From Rhynchonema sp. JSB1_4 (lineage: Eukaryota; Nematoda; Chromadorea; Monhysterida; Xyalidae), in NCBI GenBank assembly GCA_030248065.1, contig JASAMV010003052.1, positions 62,001 to 126,000 on the forward strand: a DNA stretch of 64,000 nucleotides, in the 5' to 3' direction. The translations under genes were made by a program, and so were the position numbers. Under the pieces are notes generated by a model. The model ran no database searches, was not told the DNA's origin, and worked only from the letters and a program-made list of their open reading frames with translations. This document shows positions 26,060 to 37,415 of this stretch, piece by piece (positions within the stretch are counted from its first letter, which is position 1; every line of letters begins with the position of its first letter).

Positions 26060-29000
26060 TCAAAGTCCAACCCATTGGTCTGGGAAAAAGTCTTCTTTAA
26101 CAAACTGGCTGTGAAAGAGTGACCCCTCTCTGGCATATCGGGCCTGGTACACCGTAGGGCCGTTGGCCAACAACGCCGACCACCAACCGAACGTGCCAAC
26201 TGAAATTTGAACTTTTGGTTGCATGTTATTGGGTTCCACATCCAATTAGTCATTTCTTTAAAGCTGCTGGTTAACAACCCTTCGACCGCGCTTGATCTTG
26301 GGCGGTAGCATATATAAACAAAGTTTGGACATCGTGTTACTCGACCCTAATCTGGCGAGCCGATTTGTTGCTTCCTGATGTTTCACGGCCACGTTAAAAT
26401 TTGCCCCATAGTGAAAAAAACCGAAAAAAATTGAAACGCTGCCGTGACACGAATAGGATGTTGCAAAGCTTGACACTTGAGTGACAGCAACCTCCAACAG
26501 TGTGCCAAAACCGCAATGCACAATAGCTATTGAAACGTCCGCATTGTTGAATAAAAAAATAAAAGGTTTCAGAAACCTGGCCATTTTTTGTTAGGATTTT
26601 CTACTCGTATAATTTTAAGCATCTGCGGTGAATGAAATAAATTGTCAATTACAAATAAAAATCCTCTAATTATCAAGTTTTTTGTTTGTGCTCCCCAGTT
26701 TTCAAAACCCTACACAGCTCACATAATGCTTACCACAACATGCGCAAGGCAGCCATTCCACAGCGCACACACAACGACAACACACAGCTGGCACAGCGAC
26801 AACACAGCAATGTTTCAGCTGGCAAGCTTTGTTGTGTGTGTGCGCTGTGGAATGGCTGCCTTGCGCATGTTGTGGTAAGCATTATGTGAGCTGTGTAGGG
26901 TTTTGAAAACTGGGGAGCACAAACAAAAAACTTGATAATTAGAGGATTTTGATTTGTAATTGACAACTTATTTCATTCACCACAGATGCTTAAAATTATA
27001 CGAGTAGAAAATCCTAACAAAAAATGGCCAGGTTTCTGAAACCTTTTATTTTTTTATTCAACAATGCGGACGTTTCAATAGCTATTGTGCAATGCGGTTT
27101 TCGCCACAATGTTGGAGGTTGCTGTCAGTCCAGTATCAAACTTTGAAACAGCCTATTCGTGTCACAGCAGCATTTCAAATTTTTTCGGTTTTTTTTTCAC
27201 TAGGGGCAAACTTCAACGTGGCCGTGAAACATCAGGAAGCAACCAATCGGTTCGCTAGATTAGGGTCGAGTAACACGATGTCTAAACTTTGTTAAAATAT
27301 ACTGCCCCCCAAGATCAAGCGCGGTCGAAGGGTTGTTAACCAGCACCTTTAAGTTGTGCCCCTCATACGTATGTACCGCACATTCTGAGCGGGGCGCTGT
27401 TGATCACTTTATTCGAAAGTATGACGATGCCCTGATGCACCACTGTTTTAAAAACATATATGAACCATCCAAAGATAGCCAAACATGCCTGTGATGATCG
27501 AGTAATTGCAATGTGCCAACACACACATGTCGTGTGGCGCACTCATATTCTGTGGCAACATCACCGAATTTGGCGTATTCGACATTTGTGCCCGCGTCCA
27601 ATCGTAATCGTTTGTGGCGATTACGAATCGAATACAGCGATCGGGATCGATGGCTGATCGGGGCTCGATCGATTCATTGATCCTGTGAATAGGTCATCTT
27701 GGTGTCGGTGTCACGTGGCCAGTTGGTGAATTTTCGAACAGACGATGTCCTGGTGCGCCGCATGTCTTTGAAAACGGGGCGAAATCAGAAATCAATAGCT
27801 CATTAGTAAGGGCGCACCGACCACGTTATCAGGGTTGGGCAAAAAAAACGACGGCGTTTTTTCTTAAAAAAAACGACGTTTTTTTTTAAAAAACGCCTGG
27901 GTCGTTTTTCGTTTTTTTTAAATCCTGAATTTCCTTGATTTTCCCTGATTTTTCAGGGAAAGTACCCTGATTATCAAGGAAAATCTGTTTTTTGTCCCAT
28001 TTTTTTCAAAAAATTTTCGACCAATTTTTACTTTGTCGAGATACGTCGATATACGGAGTTTGACTTTCAGTGATGACCCCGGCCAAAGTTGGTCCCACGA
28101 TGCGGGTCTGATATGGGATCTTAGCAACTCGCTAGAAAAGGGTTGAAACCTGTTTATTTTGCCTCAGAACACATAGAATGACTTCATTTAACCACGTTTT
28201 CTTCCCAACATGAGCGTTTTCCAATTTTTTTTGGGGGCATATTTTGGTCATCTGGGCGTTTAAAAAAAACGGTTTTTTTTAAAAAACGACTTTTAAAAAA
28301 AAACGTTTTTTGCCCAACCCTGCACGTTATCGCCAGTGCTTGCTGGGATGCACTACAGGGCCAATTAGAACAGAAAAACTTTGCATTATGCCGGTAAAGT
28401 AAGCCATAAGACATGCGCACCTACAATTCTTTCACGTGTCCAACGGCCCTGGTCAAATAGTCTCCGTCGGCCATAACATGTCCGAATTCCACTGATTTCT
28501 CATTCCCCATGTCGCCTCTTCTCACATGCACGCCCACAAACACGTGACTGCGACAGGGCTGGCCCGTTAGCTCGTTTGGCACTGTAGCGATTGAGTGAAG
28601 CGTGCGCTGGCATTCTGACAGGATTCGCGATCGGAATGTGAATTGTTTGCGAATCGTGCGCAAATACGGACGGAATAGTTTGTGGCTCTGAATGTACATT
28701 CCGTAGTAGACGCGACGCGGTGTATAGTCGAGATCCATAAGTTGTTGGGGCACCTTGCAGCAACTGTCGACAGTTAGACGGTAGAAACCGGCCAGGTACC
28801 CGAGGTACGGGTCTGAACAAAACCGGAAATTCAGATTTGCAGTATGTTTGACTCGGATTTATTGTGAATCTTGAACTGCGGATGCTGCAGTGATCAGCTG
28901 ATGTTTCACACCGCGCATGAAGCACAAACTCACTGATGTTTCACTTCTCCAAAAATAAACCAAGCAGTAAGGTCCTGGAACTTACGCAGCAGCTCTTCTT

Positions 29001-29354
29001 CGGCTTCAACACGAGGAATGGTCAAATAAAAGTAGTCATGTATTCGGTAATGTGACCCTCTGTCCCCGTAGAGCACCGGCTGTTGATTATGCATTCGGGC
29101 TAGGGCCATCAACGAAACGTATTGAAACATCTCGTTGCCCATACCTAAATCATGCGGTTGAATAAAACAAAGATTAAGAGAAAATCCATGATGCGTGTAC
29201 CCATGTCCTTGTCGAAGAAAATCGTAGCGATTCCCTCTGGATATCGGGGTCGGAGACGATTGATCATAAAAATTCCGCCGGTGAACAATAGGAGTTGAAT
29301 GAGATGTTTCGCGTAGGTCACAGATCTTGGGAAGTAGTGAGGCAGAAACGTCAT
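26060..29354 (-). CDS. Alpha-1,2-fucosyltransferase-like (GT11), type II Golgi protein
   Basis: Five exons: 29354-29201, 29144-28986, 28812-28425, 27682-27489, 26199-26060. They total 1035 nt (344 aa), the usual GT11 size. A short cytosolic tail is followed by one membrane anchor (about residues 17-33, LIQLLLFTGGIFMI). The GT11 motifs appear in order: GMGNEMFQYVSLMALAR, VGVHVRRGD (residues about 197-205, GDP-fucose binding), FVIATNDYDW, APHDMCVLAHCNYSIIT and finally VGTFGWWSALLANG. The family transfers fucose from GDP-fucose to a terminal galactose in the Golgi lumen and is expanded in nematodes. Intron 4 appears to use a GC donor (ACAG|GCATGT); this restores the conserved motif and the phase. 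Introns 3 and 4 hold transposons (27830-28322 and 26258-27352). The 3' end lies about 110 bp from the convergent GPCR. Confidence 0.88.
26258..27352. mobile_element. 1.1-kb palindromic fold-back transposon
   Basis: Two nearly identical inverted arms of about 540 bp meet around 26800-26830. For example, TGCGCAAGGCAGCCATTCC near 26740 recurs inverted near 26850. The outer ends are AGCTGCTGGTTAACAACCC and, inverted, AGGTGCTGGTTAACAACCC. TTAA lies at both junctions (26258-26261 and 27349-27352), so the target is TTAA (piggyBac-like) or TA. It sits in intron 4 of the fucosyltransferase gene, so its transcript could fold into a hairpin several hundred base pairs long. No transposase is encoded. Confidence 0.88.
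27830..28322. mobile_element. hAT MITE, CAGGGTTGGGC ends
   Basis: The left end is CAGGGTTGGGCAAAAAAAACG and the right end is the inverse (CGTTTTTTGCCCAACCCTG). A perfect 8-bp duplication CACGTTAT flanks it (27822-27829 and 28323-28330). Both subterminal parts repeat AAAACG/CGTTTTTT words. It lies in intron 3 of the fucosyltransferase gene and has no coding capacity. Confidence 0.92.
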
Positions 29355-30770
29355 GGTGACTTGAAGTTGAAACTTCCACTTGTATGAGCATCAAATTGTT
29401 TTATGGTTGAGTGTTGTAACTTGGCAGCATTTGTGTACCTATACATATATGTACTGTACAGTGAGGTAGTCACCTCAGTGAGGTAGACTGACTCATAAGG
29501 TTCACAAAGCACAACCACACAGGAATTTGGTGTAATTGATTTTCGTGCAACACCACTGTGAGTAGACTTGTCCCAGCTGTAGTTTGGCCTCCTAATTGGT
29601 CTGCATGATATAAAGAACGTGTTTTCGATGCTTGGGTTAGGCGATGTGGTTTATGTTGAGATACCTCAGGTGCATGTGAATGTCATGTTATGTTGGATCT
29701 ATAGATACATGGCATTCGTTCCCCCGGTCTGGCGCAATGTATGCACAGCTGAAATTTGGCGTTTTTATTGCGTTATAACCACACAATTGCATTTCTGATA
29801 CATCTCGATTTGCTAGATTGCACAATAATTTGTCATTCAGCAGCCAAAAATCTGAGATGTTGGGAAATCGACTACATAGTGTTCAGACGAAAACACTAAA
29901 ACGATGGCTGTTGGAAATATATTTTTACGCGCAACAGAGAGCAAAATTTATGAATTTAATTTTATTAGCAGTGTGGTTGGGTTAGGTAGAAAACCCGCCC
30001 TGTTCTGAAACAAAATGTGATTGCCACAACATGGACTCACAGTAAAATATGCCGTCAAAATCAAAATGCATATTGCACATTCATACAGCTCGAATGTTGT
30101 TGTAATGTGCGTACTACGCACCACAATGTTGATGTTTGCAGGCCTTCTGAACAAGTGTAACATTATAGGTACAGCAAAAGAGGCAGCACTTTTCTGAAGG
30201 TTCACAGCAGAGAAACACGCCTGATTTGTGCATTTATGGTCTGCACGCCTGATTTTCGATTTGCTGCATGGCAACCAGCCGAAAGATTTGCGTCCTGATA
30301 AAAATGACTCGGTGACTGAAAAATCAATGCGGTCGGACGATCATAAAATAATGGAATTGATATGAAATCGATCGTTGTTTTGATTCGATGCTGCATTTTG
30401 AGTCAATCGATTTGGCTGCTGGTCGATGCGCGACGAGCCGGCAGAAGAGGTGTGTTTGGAGAGGATTCTTTAGTTTTTTTTTAAAATTCAAATCGTTGTT
30501 GTCTGAAATTTACAAATATTCTGTTAATAAACACCGATCAATGACCATTTGAAGGTGATAAGAATGACGACGAAAGCGAGGGCGGGACGCGAAGATGCGG
30601 ACTGCGCTTGGTCGACTGGTACGATGATCAGCAGCCGAGATATGGTGGGTTGGGTCGATGGTCGTGCACTGATGATGGCCTGATGCACCTTTAATTGAAG
30701 GGCCATTTCCTGTAATGTTCGATTTTACTTTAATATTACAAATTTATGGCACAAAGCGTAAATTTTTTAG
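29355..30770. other. Divergent intergenic region
   Basis: This separates the start of the minus-strand fucosyltransferase from the plus-strand SOD-like gene A. It should contain both promoters and the unlocated signal-peptide exon of gene A, which must end in phase 1. No confident coding exon was found in it. Confidence 0.5.
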
Positions 30771-32540
30771 TTGCGATTTCGAGATTGCGCGGCGTCGGAC
30801 GCTTGTTCGGTCACTACCTGACCGGAATTGTTCGATTCGAACAGCAAATGATCGACGGACCCGTCAGAATCAGTGGCGCCGTCAGTGCTTTTCTCTGATT
30901 TTCTCTCTTTTTTCATTATATATTTTCTCTTAATGTTTATTTTCAGTTCGTCGGCCTGCTGCCCTACTCGTCCAGTATGTTGATCATTCACGACTACGGC
31001 GTGCGTTCCTGTACGAAACTGGGCGGTCATTTCAATCCGACCGGGCTCGAACATGGAGCTGCCAAATCGTGCGATCGACACGTTGGGGACGTGGGAGAGT
31101 TGAAAGCGGATGAGAACGGCACGTCAACATTCGTCACTTGGGATGGACTCACCAATCTCGCGGTTGGTGCACCATAGTCCAACCACCAGCTCATGAGACG
31201 CCTGTTACGGTTCCGCGCGTTTCAAAACATTTCGAAAACAAAAGAAAGAGAAATTGGGCGTGATTTTGCACAGTCGATTTCTTTTTCTTTTGTTTTCGAA
31301 AAGTTTTGATACACGTTGAACCGTAACAAGTGTCTCATGAGCTCGTGGTTAGACTATACACGCAGGAAATGGGACGTTTATGGGTACAGGTTAAACCAGA
31401 TTGGGTTCAAGGCTGCGGCGGCTTAAAGGTCTATTTATACTTCTGACTTCCGGGAAGTAGAAGTCAAAATCCGGAGAAGTCACCACCACGCAGAAGTGCC
31501 CGGCAAGGCAGTGATTGCTTGTAGTGATTTGCCTGTTCCGCACTGTCCATTGCCCGCTGCCTGCCGTCTGCTGTTCTTGCTCTGGTTATGAGCTGACCGA
31601 ACGGGCAGTCACAAATTTCTGACTGCTACTGCCAGGCAGTCAGAGTATAAACCGACCTTAAAATACATGCCCTGCGGCTACAGGATGTTGTAAAAGCAAA
31701 AATAAGTTTGCATTTCAATCAGCACCAATAAATGTTTGTGATCAACAATTGCCGCAATTGCGACAATAGCTTTGTCAACATTTTTGAGTCAACCAGTCAC
31801 ACCTTGCACCCGCCAGAATCGTAATCAAACAAGGCTCTCACAAATATTATTTTGGTGCATTGTGGTTTGATGTCCTGCTCGACCGATGCTTCTGTCGATG
31901 AGTTCTCTTCTCACCGAGTCACGCTGTCACAATATTCAGGGTGCCCATTCGCTGATCGGTCGCAGCGTCGCCGTTCTGTTCAATTCAGCGGAGGAATTGG
32001 AAATCGGATCGCCCCCGTTCGCAATCAGTTGTGGTGTGATTGGGTGGGCGGAGGTGGACGATGCGACGCACATGTTCGTTTTCTCCTCCTTTCATTTGGA
32101 GATTTGTGTCCTGTATCCTGAATTTCAGGATCTTTGAAGCCCAGTCATAGTGTTACGAACCCTGACTATGAACGTATTTCGGCCGGTTTCGGCCCAAATA
32201 GTGCACGTCCAGACAGGCGGTGTACCAGGACATCATCATCAGTGCCAATAAACCATCGATCGTCACGTGACGTGACCCCAACAAACGTGACGTCGTTTAC
32301 AGAACGGACAACGTGTACAGTTTCGAGCTTCACGACGCCGACCACCTGGCGTTCCCATGGATCCCGGTCGTTTGCATGCTGCTGATCGCGGCTCACATTT
32401 GGATGAGAGCGATACGACATCAGTACAGGGCATTTAGGACAAAGTACAAAATCAAAAATCCAGCCGTCGCCTTCTTTCATCAACGAAAAGTCACCAGGAT
32501 CAGGCTCCAAGGACAGTATCCTGTCTCCATGGGAATGTGA
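30771..32540 (+). CDS. Membrane-anchored Cu/Zn-SOD-like protein A, 5' exon missing
   Basis: Four exons: 30771-30880, 30947-31162, 31940-32073, 32303-32540. The first begins in phase 1, so an upstream signal-peptide exon is expected but not found. The product is one SOD fold followed by a hydrophobic segment (WIPVVCMLLIAAHI) and a basic tail of about 45 residues. It keeps the disulfide cysteines and the zinc ligands seen in GGHFNP, LEHG and DRHVGD. Where active SODs have FHVHEFG it reads LIIHDYG, so one copper histidine is lost. The histidine after SLIGRSVAV is Leu, and the catalytic arginine before the final Cys is absent. Activity as a dismutase is therefore unlikely. The donor of exon 3 (CACAT|GTTCG) is inferred from phase and from its paralog at 33551-34560. 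Role unknown; probably extracellular zinc-binding or protein-binding. Confidence 0.8.
31177..31354. mobile_element. TA-flanked MITE in SOD-like gene A intron
   Basis: The left end is GTCCAACCACCAGCTCATGAGAC. The right end is the imperfect inverse (GTCTCATGAGCTCGTGGTTAGAC). TA occurs at both junctions. The interior is also largely inverted (TTTCGAAAACAAAAG and CTTTTGTTTTCGAAA). It is Tc1/mariner-like. One end of a second copy is at 60811-60890. Confidence 0.8.
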
Positions 32541-33420
32541 AATGTTGATACCCTACCCTGTTCATGGAATGCAAATTAAGTTGGTCGCTAAGTAAAATTT
32601 CGACGGCATTTACACCAAACGTCGGCACAAAGTGTACATTATTATATAAGTTTCATCTCGGTTTCAGGCGACAAAGGAGCAGTTTATGTCGAATTGTCTT
32701 ATCGGGCCTGATTTTGGCTGTCCTGAGTTTATCTAGTCATTTTTTCGTTTATTGTAGTTACTCTGTTTATTTGTCATTGGTGTTATATTTTTGAGAAATT
32801 TGTTGTAAAACTGCACGTATATGAACAACTGTGCATATAAAAACGACAAGCATCCTGCACACATGCATTTCCCGCTTTGGCACTGGAGATCGTTATCAAG
32901 AATTTCTCTTCGCGTTGGAAAGTGCAGCAGAGCTGTTTATGAAGTCAAAAAATTCTTTCTCGAGTACCTATGCAGCGAACTCATCCCAGAACAGGAACGA
33001 GAACTACGCACGATCCGTTTCAGACAGTTTTTCAAAATCAAGTTTCTGAAAATATTGAAAAAGAACAAATATTAACGTTTTAGCAAATTTGTTTTGCAAA
33101 ACTAAAACAGCACATAGGTACCAGCCGAGAGCTGGTACACAGTTGTTTGTTGAATATCAGATCAATGTCTTATGCCGCTCGTAATAAACTCGAATAAAAA
33201 GCAACCGTTTCCAAGTCGACTTTTCCTCACTTTTATTTGGTTGCACGGCGTTTCCGGTGACCGATTGACGGACCGAGCTGGTAATGAGCTGTTCTCGTTT
33301 AAATGTGGGCTGCACATGGACCTCTGGAACGACACTGCTCTTATACCCTATGGTTGGTTGGGATCTTTCAGCAGAGTTTATATTTCAAGCTGCTTTTTAT
33401 TTACCATTTGTGCGCGTATG

Positions 33421-33562
33421 TAGTTTTGTTGTTATTTGTTTCAGTCGCAGTTGCGCATCCAAAGCGCAAGCGCACGCCAGCGGCCACCAGCCACACCCAA
33501 ACCACGAGACTCAGCCAGAGTATATGTAGTTTTGTTGTTATTTGTTTCAGTCGCAGTTGCGC
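33421..33562 (+). repeat. Tandem duplication of a splice acceptor
   Basis: A segment of about 36 bp (TAGTTTTGTTGTTATTTGTT, then TCAGTCGCAGTTGCGC) starts at 33421 and recurs at 33527, a period of 106 bp. Both copies end in the same acceptor and open the same reading phase. This creates a possible 75-nt in-frame cassette exon (33445-33519, followed by a GTATAT donor) ahead of the main SOD exon. The cassette would add a short basic peptide including HPKRKRTPAA. Confidence 0.72.
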
Positions 33563-34560
33563 GCCTGAAGAGCAGCAGCCGCGTCTTCTCGCAGGTTCGA
33601 GGTCTGGTCACCATCGAACAACAATTACAATTGGCGCCCGTCCGAATTACGCTCAGTGTTCGTTTCATAAATAACTTGGTTCATTTCGTTGTCCAAATAT
33701 TTATTTTTTCAATAAAAAATTATAAATCTTTACAAAAAAACGTTCAGGTAGTCGGTCTACCGATGCACACCGGACATGGTTTCTACATTATGCAGTTCGG
33801 CAGGCGCTGGTGCCACAAATCCAACGGCGAACATTACACACCGGAGGGTAGTGACCCGCGACACGGTGAAGCGCATGATTGTGTCAGACATGCCGGTGAT
33901 TTACAGGTGCGCGTACACTCCTTTGGGAATAAGTGATTGGTTGGAAATCTACAAAATTCGATGTTTCAGCACCTTTCCATCGATCAGAATAAGAACGGCA
34001 CGACAATCAATTACGTGCAGTTCGATCAACGTGTGAAATTGACGGTTAGCGCACGGTTTTTATAGTAACACCCTCTTCTCGCGCGGTGCACCAGGTCATC
34101 ATCAGTTCAAGAGCAACACTGTGCAATGACGTGCTCCCTTTCTGATTCAGGGTCGGACGTCTGTAATCGGACGTACGGTCGTCCTTCTGCTGCCGAGCAC
34201 CGCGTCTGACTCGCCAGCGCTTGACGTTGTCATGGCTTGCGGCGTAATTGGATGGAGACGGCGCACAAAGTTGGTCATTGTCTGAGTCCGGTGGTCCTTG
34301 TGTTGGTCCGGATTCGGCATTTGAAGTCTCCTTGCATTCTCAGGGTCGACAACGTTCACCGTGCCGAGATCGCGCATCCCAGTCTGAACCTGATTAGTCC
34401 GTTTGTCATTCTGGGTGTGATGGTGCCGTTTGTGATCTACTTTCTGAAACGACTGGCAAAACTTTGGCGACAACGACCTCAGAAATACCGTTTCGCGAAC
34501 AAAATGGTCAGAAAACGACACAAACAGTGGTTACAGAACAACAGGCTGAAATGGAGCTGA
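33551..34560 (+). CDS. Membrane-anchored Cu/Zn-SOD-like protein B, 5' exon missing
   Basis: Five exons: 33551-33657, 33748-33906, 33970-34044, 34151-34269, 34344-34560. The first starts in phase 1, like gene A, so a signal exon lies upstream (possibly in 33172-33420). The SOD fold keeps the zinc ligands in GEHYTP, DPRHGE and VRHAGD and both disulfide cysteines (RRWC, MACGVIG). Both histidines of the HxH copper motif are gone: GHGFYIMQFG replaces HGFHVHEFG. The distal copper histidine is Leu (GRTVVLLL), and the catalytic Arg is Val. A TM segment (FVILGVMVPFVIYFL) and a strongly basic tail (KRLAKLWRQRPQKYRF onward) follow. Domain order, the phase-2 intron before the TM exon and an extra Cys just before the third zinc His are shared with gene A, so the two are tandem paralogs. 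Not a dismutase by sequence. Confidence 0.82.
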
Positions 34561-37415
34561 ATATATATTGTTCTGAAGTTGACGTTCAGCGAACTTTCAG
34601 TTCTCAATTGCGAGGCTTGTGCTGCCACTCAATGGAATTTTGGACAATGTTTTTATTATTCCTTTAGCTTTATTTTTGGATTTGATTCACAATCACGATT
34701 TCATCATTCCTAATCAGTGGTTTCACAAATGTACATCATTTTTTGTTTTATTTCGTTCGTTGGTGGGAATGTTGTTTATGAATTTTGTGCCTGTTGTTTA
34801 GGCTAAAAATTGCGATAAGGGCGATTCTGTACCCCAACAGCAGTTCGCTAATACCAGATGCGGCATTTTGTCTCGAACAAGATTGTGAACAAAATCCGTG
34901 GCAATTTTGTCGTCATTAAAACATTTTCGGCTCTGCATCACTGGTTGTTTGTCTCGTTGTTTACTCATTGTTGTCGCTTACTCAGCCAAACAAAATCTTA
35001 AGTGCGCGAAATCAACTGATCTCGTAAATTCCACTCTAGTTTGCGAGTGCAGGTGTACCAAAAGGAGCTTGTGTGGTCTCAAAACAGCTCTTTTATATTT
35101 ATCTTAATCATTTGCCAGAACAAAGTCTGTTTTCTTGCGTGACCTGGCACCGGTTTTTGTCGGTTTGTTGTCAGAAAGTGAAAATTCGGGGGTTGAGACC
35201 AGCGTGAAGTTTGTTGAAATCCGTTAACCGTGACCGCCAACACGTTTTTTTATCCTAGTTTTTATGGCGTTTCAGTCTGTTTTTTTTAATCCTGACATCT
35301 TGTGACCCTGGCAGATCTTCTCGCAGCTGCAAAAATAACTGTTGGATTGCTAATGGTGCTTACGTGACTTTGTTGAAAGAAATCAGTGCGATTAAATTGA
35401 GAAGAACTCAGTTAATATTTGTTTAATATTGCGATTTACAACAGCGACAGAGGCGATTAGGTCTGGTACACTTCACTAGACCAACAAAAATGACAAGAAT
35501 TTTGATTTCTCTTCTCGGAGTCTGATGATGACCGACCACTTTATAGTGCCCGATCAGCTCATCTCTGCGACTTGTCTGTGAGAGTGACGTATGTACATAG
35601 GTGAGGCACACAACAGCAAAAATGTTACGTACTATTGGTCCCTTATAAAAGTTCCGAAGTTGAGACCCACCGTACAACGCAATGCTCTGACCAAGGCTAG
35701 AGACCAATAAACAACACGATTCCAAAACTTCGGGACATCGCTGCCAGAACATTCTTGCACCACTAATGGAACATGGAGTTTACTATGCAGGTCAAGGGCC
35801 CTCAGATGCGTTCAGTGGTAAGCCGATAACATAAGAATTGTAAATATATGTATTCTTATCGCAAATCTACAAAAATGTTCGTTTTTCTATATTCTCCTTG
35901 TCTGGTGGCGTGAATGGAGCTTTGCGACCTTGACTGCGAAAGTCATACTTTTTGTAAATGACTCTAGTCAGTGCTGCTTGTTCGTTGTCAATGATCCTCA
36001 TGCTCCCGTGGACCTTTTTTCACACCAGCCTTGGTTGTCAAAAACATTTGAGGTCAATAACTACACAACGTTTAAACTTTTTCTTTGTGAAAACGCCCTT
36101 CGTGAATTTGTGTGTGAACACCACAAACTCTCAAGTGCTCAATTAATGTAACTTTGCGTCTTTGGTACGTGACTTTCAGAGGCACTAAACTGACTTCAAC
36201 CGTGGTTGAGTGTCTATCTTGAGAGGTTTTTCGCCATTTTTTCATCGATCATCGGAACATATTGTCAGATCCGGTGTACGCCCATATACATACCAACGTA
36301 GGCAGGTATACATGTGAGATCAGGTTTCACCAGATACGCAAAACATGTTTTGGGCCAGTCAACCGCTCTGGGATTGTACCAAAAGTTAGGGGATGTTTTT
36401 CTGACCGACTGACAAGGTAAACAGTACCGGGCCCCAGGTCGCGCACGTGCAGTCCCCGCTCTGACTGTTATAACCAATTGTGTACTGTAAACTTGTTTCC
36501 GACAGGAAATTCGATCAGTCTGGCGGCTTATTGCACGTTTTTGATCAGTTATGCTGCATACCCGTGGTGTTTTGCGGTTGTAAAAACGTTCACACATGTA
36601 TTTTTTCCTTGTGAATGATTGAAAATCAGTTCGGTATCATAAACCACACGATTTGTTGCTTGAAATTCTACGAAACGGTTGAACAGTTTCATTAATTTTT
36701 TTGTAATATCGTTACAATTTGTTCACCTTGTGCCATTGTTTTGGTGGTCACTTGGTCGTGTGTAGGTTCAGGATGTAAAACATACGCCATTCAAAAATCC
36801 GGGACGTCGATTGTCTCTTTCTCAATATTGTTCCTGCTGTTCCTTTCCCCAGATTGCGGCTCTTCTATAATCGCGGACTAGACTGTGGGTACTTTTATGT
36901 TGCTCTTTCTTCTTGTATAGGTTGTGCTGTTGGTGTGTCTGCCAATTCAACCTTACCTGCATAAAAACCCGATTTCGGTGAAGCTTGATCGGATAACCGT
37001 TGTTTGCCCTGAAAACAAATTTCTGACAGAACGCCATTTTCGACACAAGTCAGGTATGTAGCATAGGTATTTGGGCGCCTTGGAAGTCTTGGGCTTTGGT
37101 CAGGGAAAGCGACAGATCAATTGTTGTTTGAAACTTGAAAGGTTCTCACAATATTGTGCCAGCTGAACAAACGAAAAAAAACACCATCGTCGCACGCATG
37201 CAGTGCCCGTTTCGACCTTGTTTATGTGCTTCTAAGCGATGTTCAGTTGTGCTGTTGTACATGTGCTCCCACGTGGTGGCTTGGGATCATTACATCGCTC
37301 CAACTGATGCAAAACAGCCATCATGCTGAAAGTATTTATACTAGGTCTATTATGCGCCGATTATTTTAGAACACGATAACAACCAACGCATTTACAGTGC
37401 ACAAATTGTGAAAAA
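34561..37415. other. Intergenic, no gene seen
   Basis: No frame with known motifs or linkable exons was found on either strand. A TTTACAG acceptor (37391-37397) lies 18 nt before the QSOX start codon and may be a trans-splice site. Confidence 0.45.

Noticed and set aside
25585..26277. A 230-residue minus-strand frame
   Set aside because: It is antisense to the last GPCR exon and overlaps the final fucosyltransferase exon in the wrong frame.
30771..34560. Active Cu/Zn superoxide dismutases
   Set aside because: Copper ligands and the catalytic arginine are missing, so they are annotated only as SOD-like.
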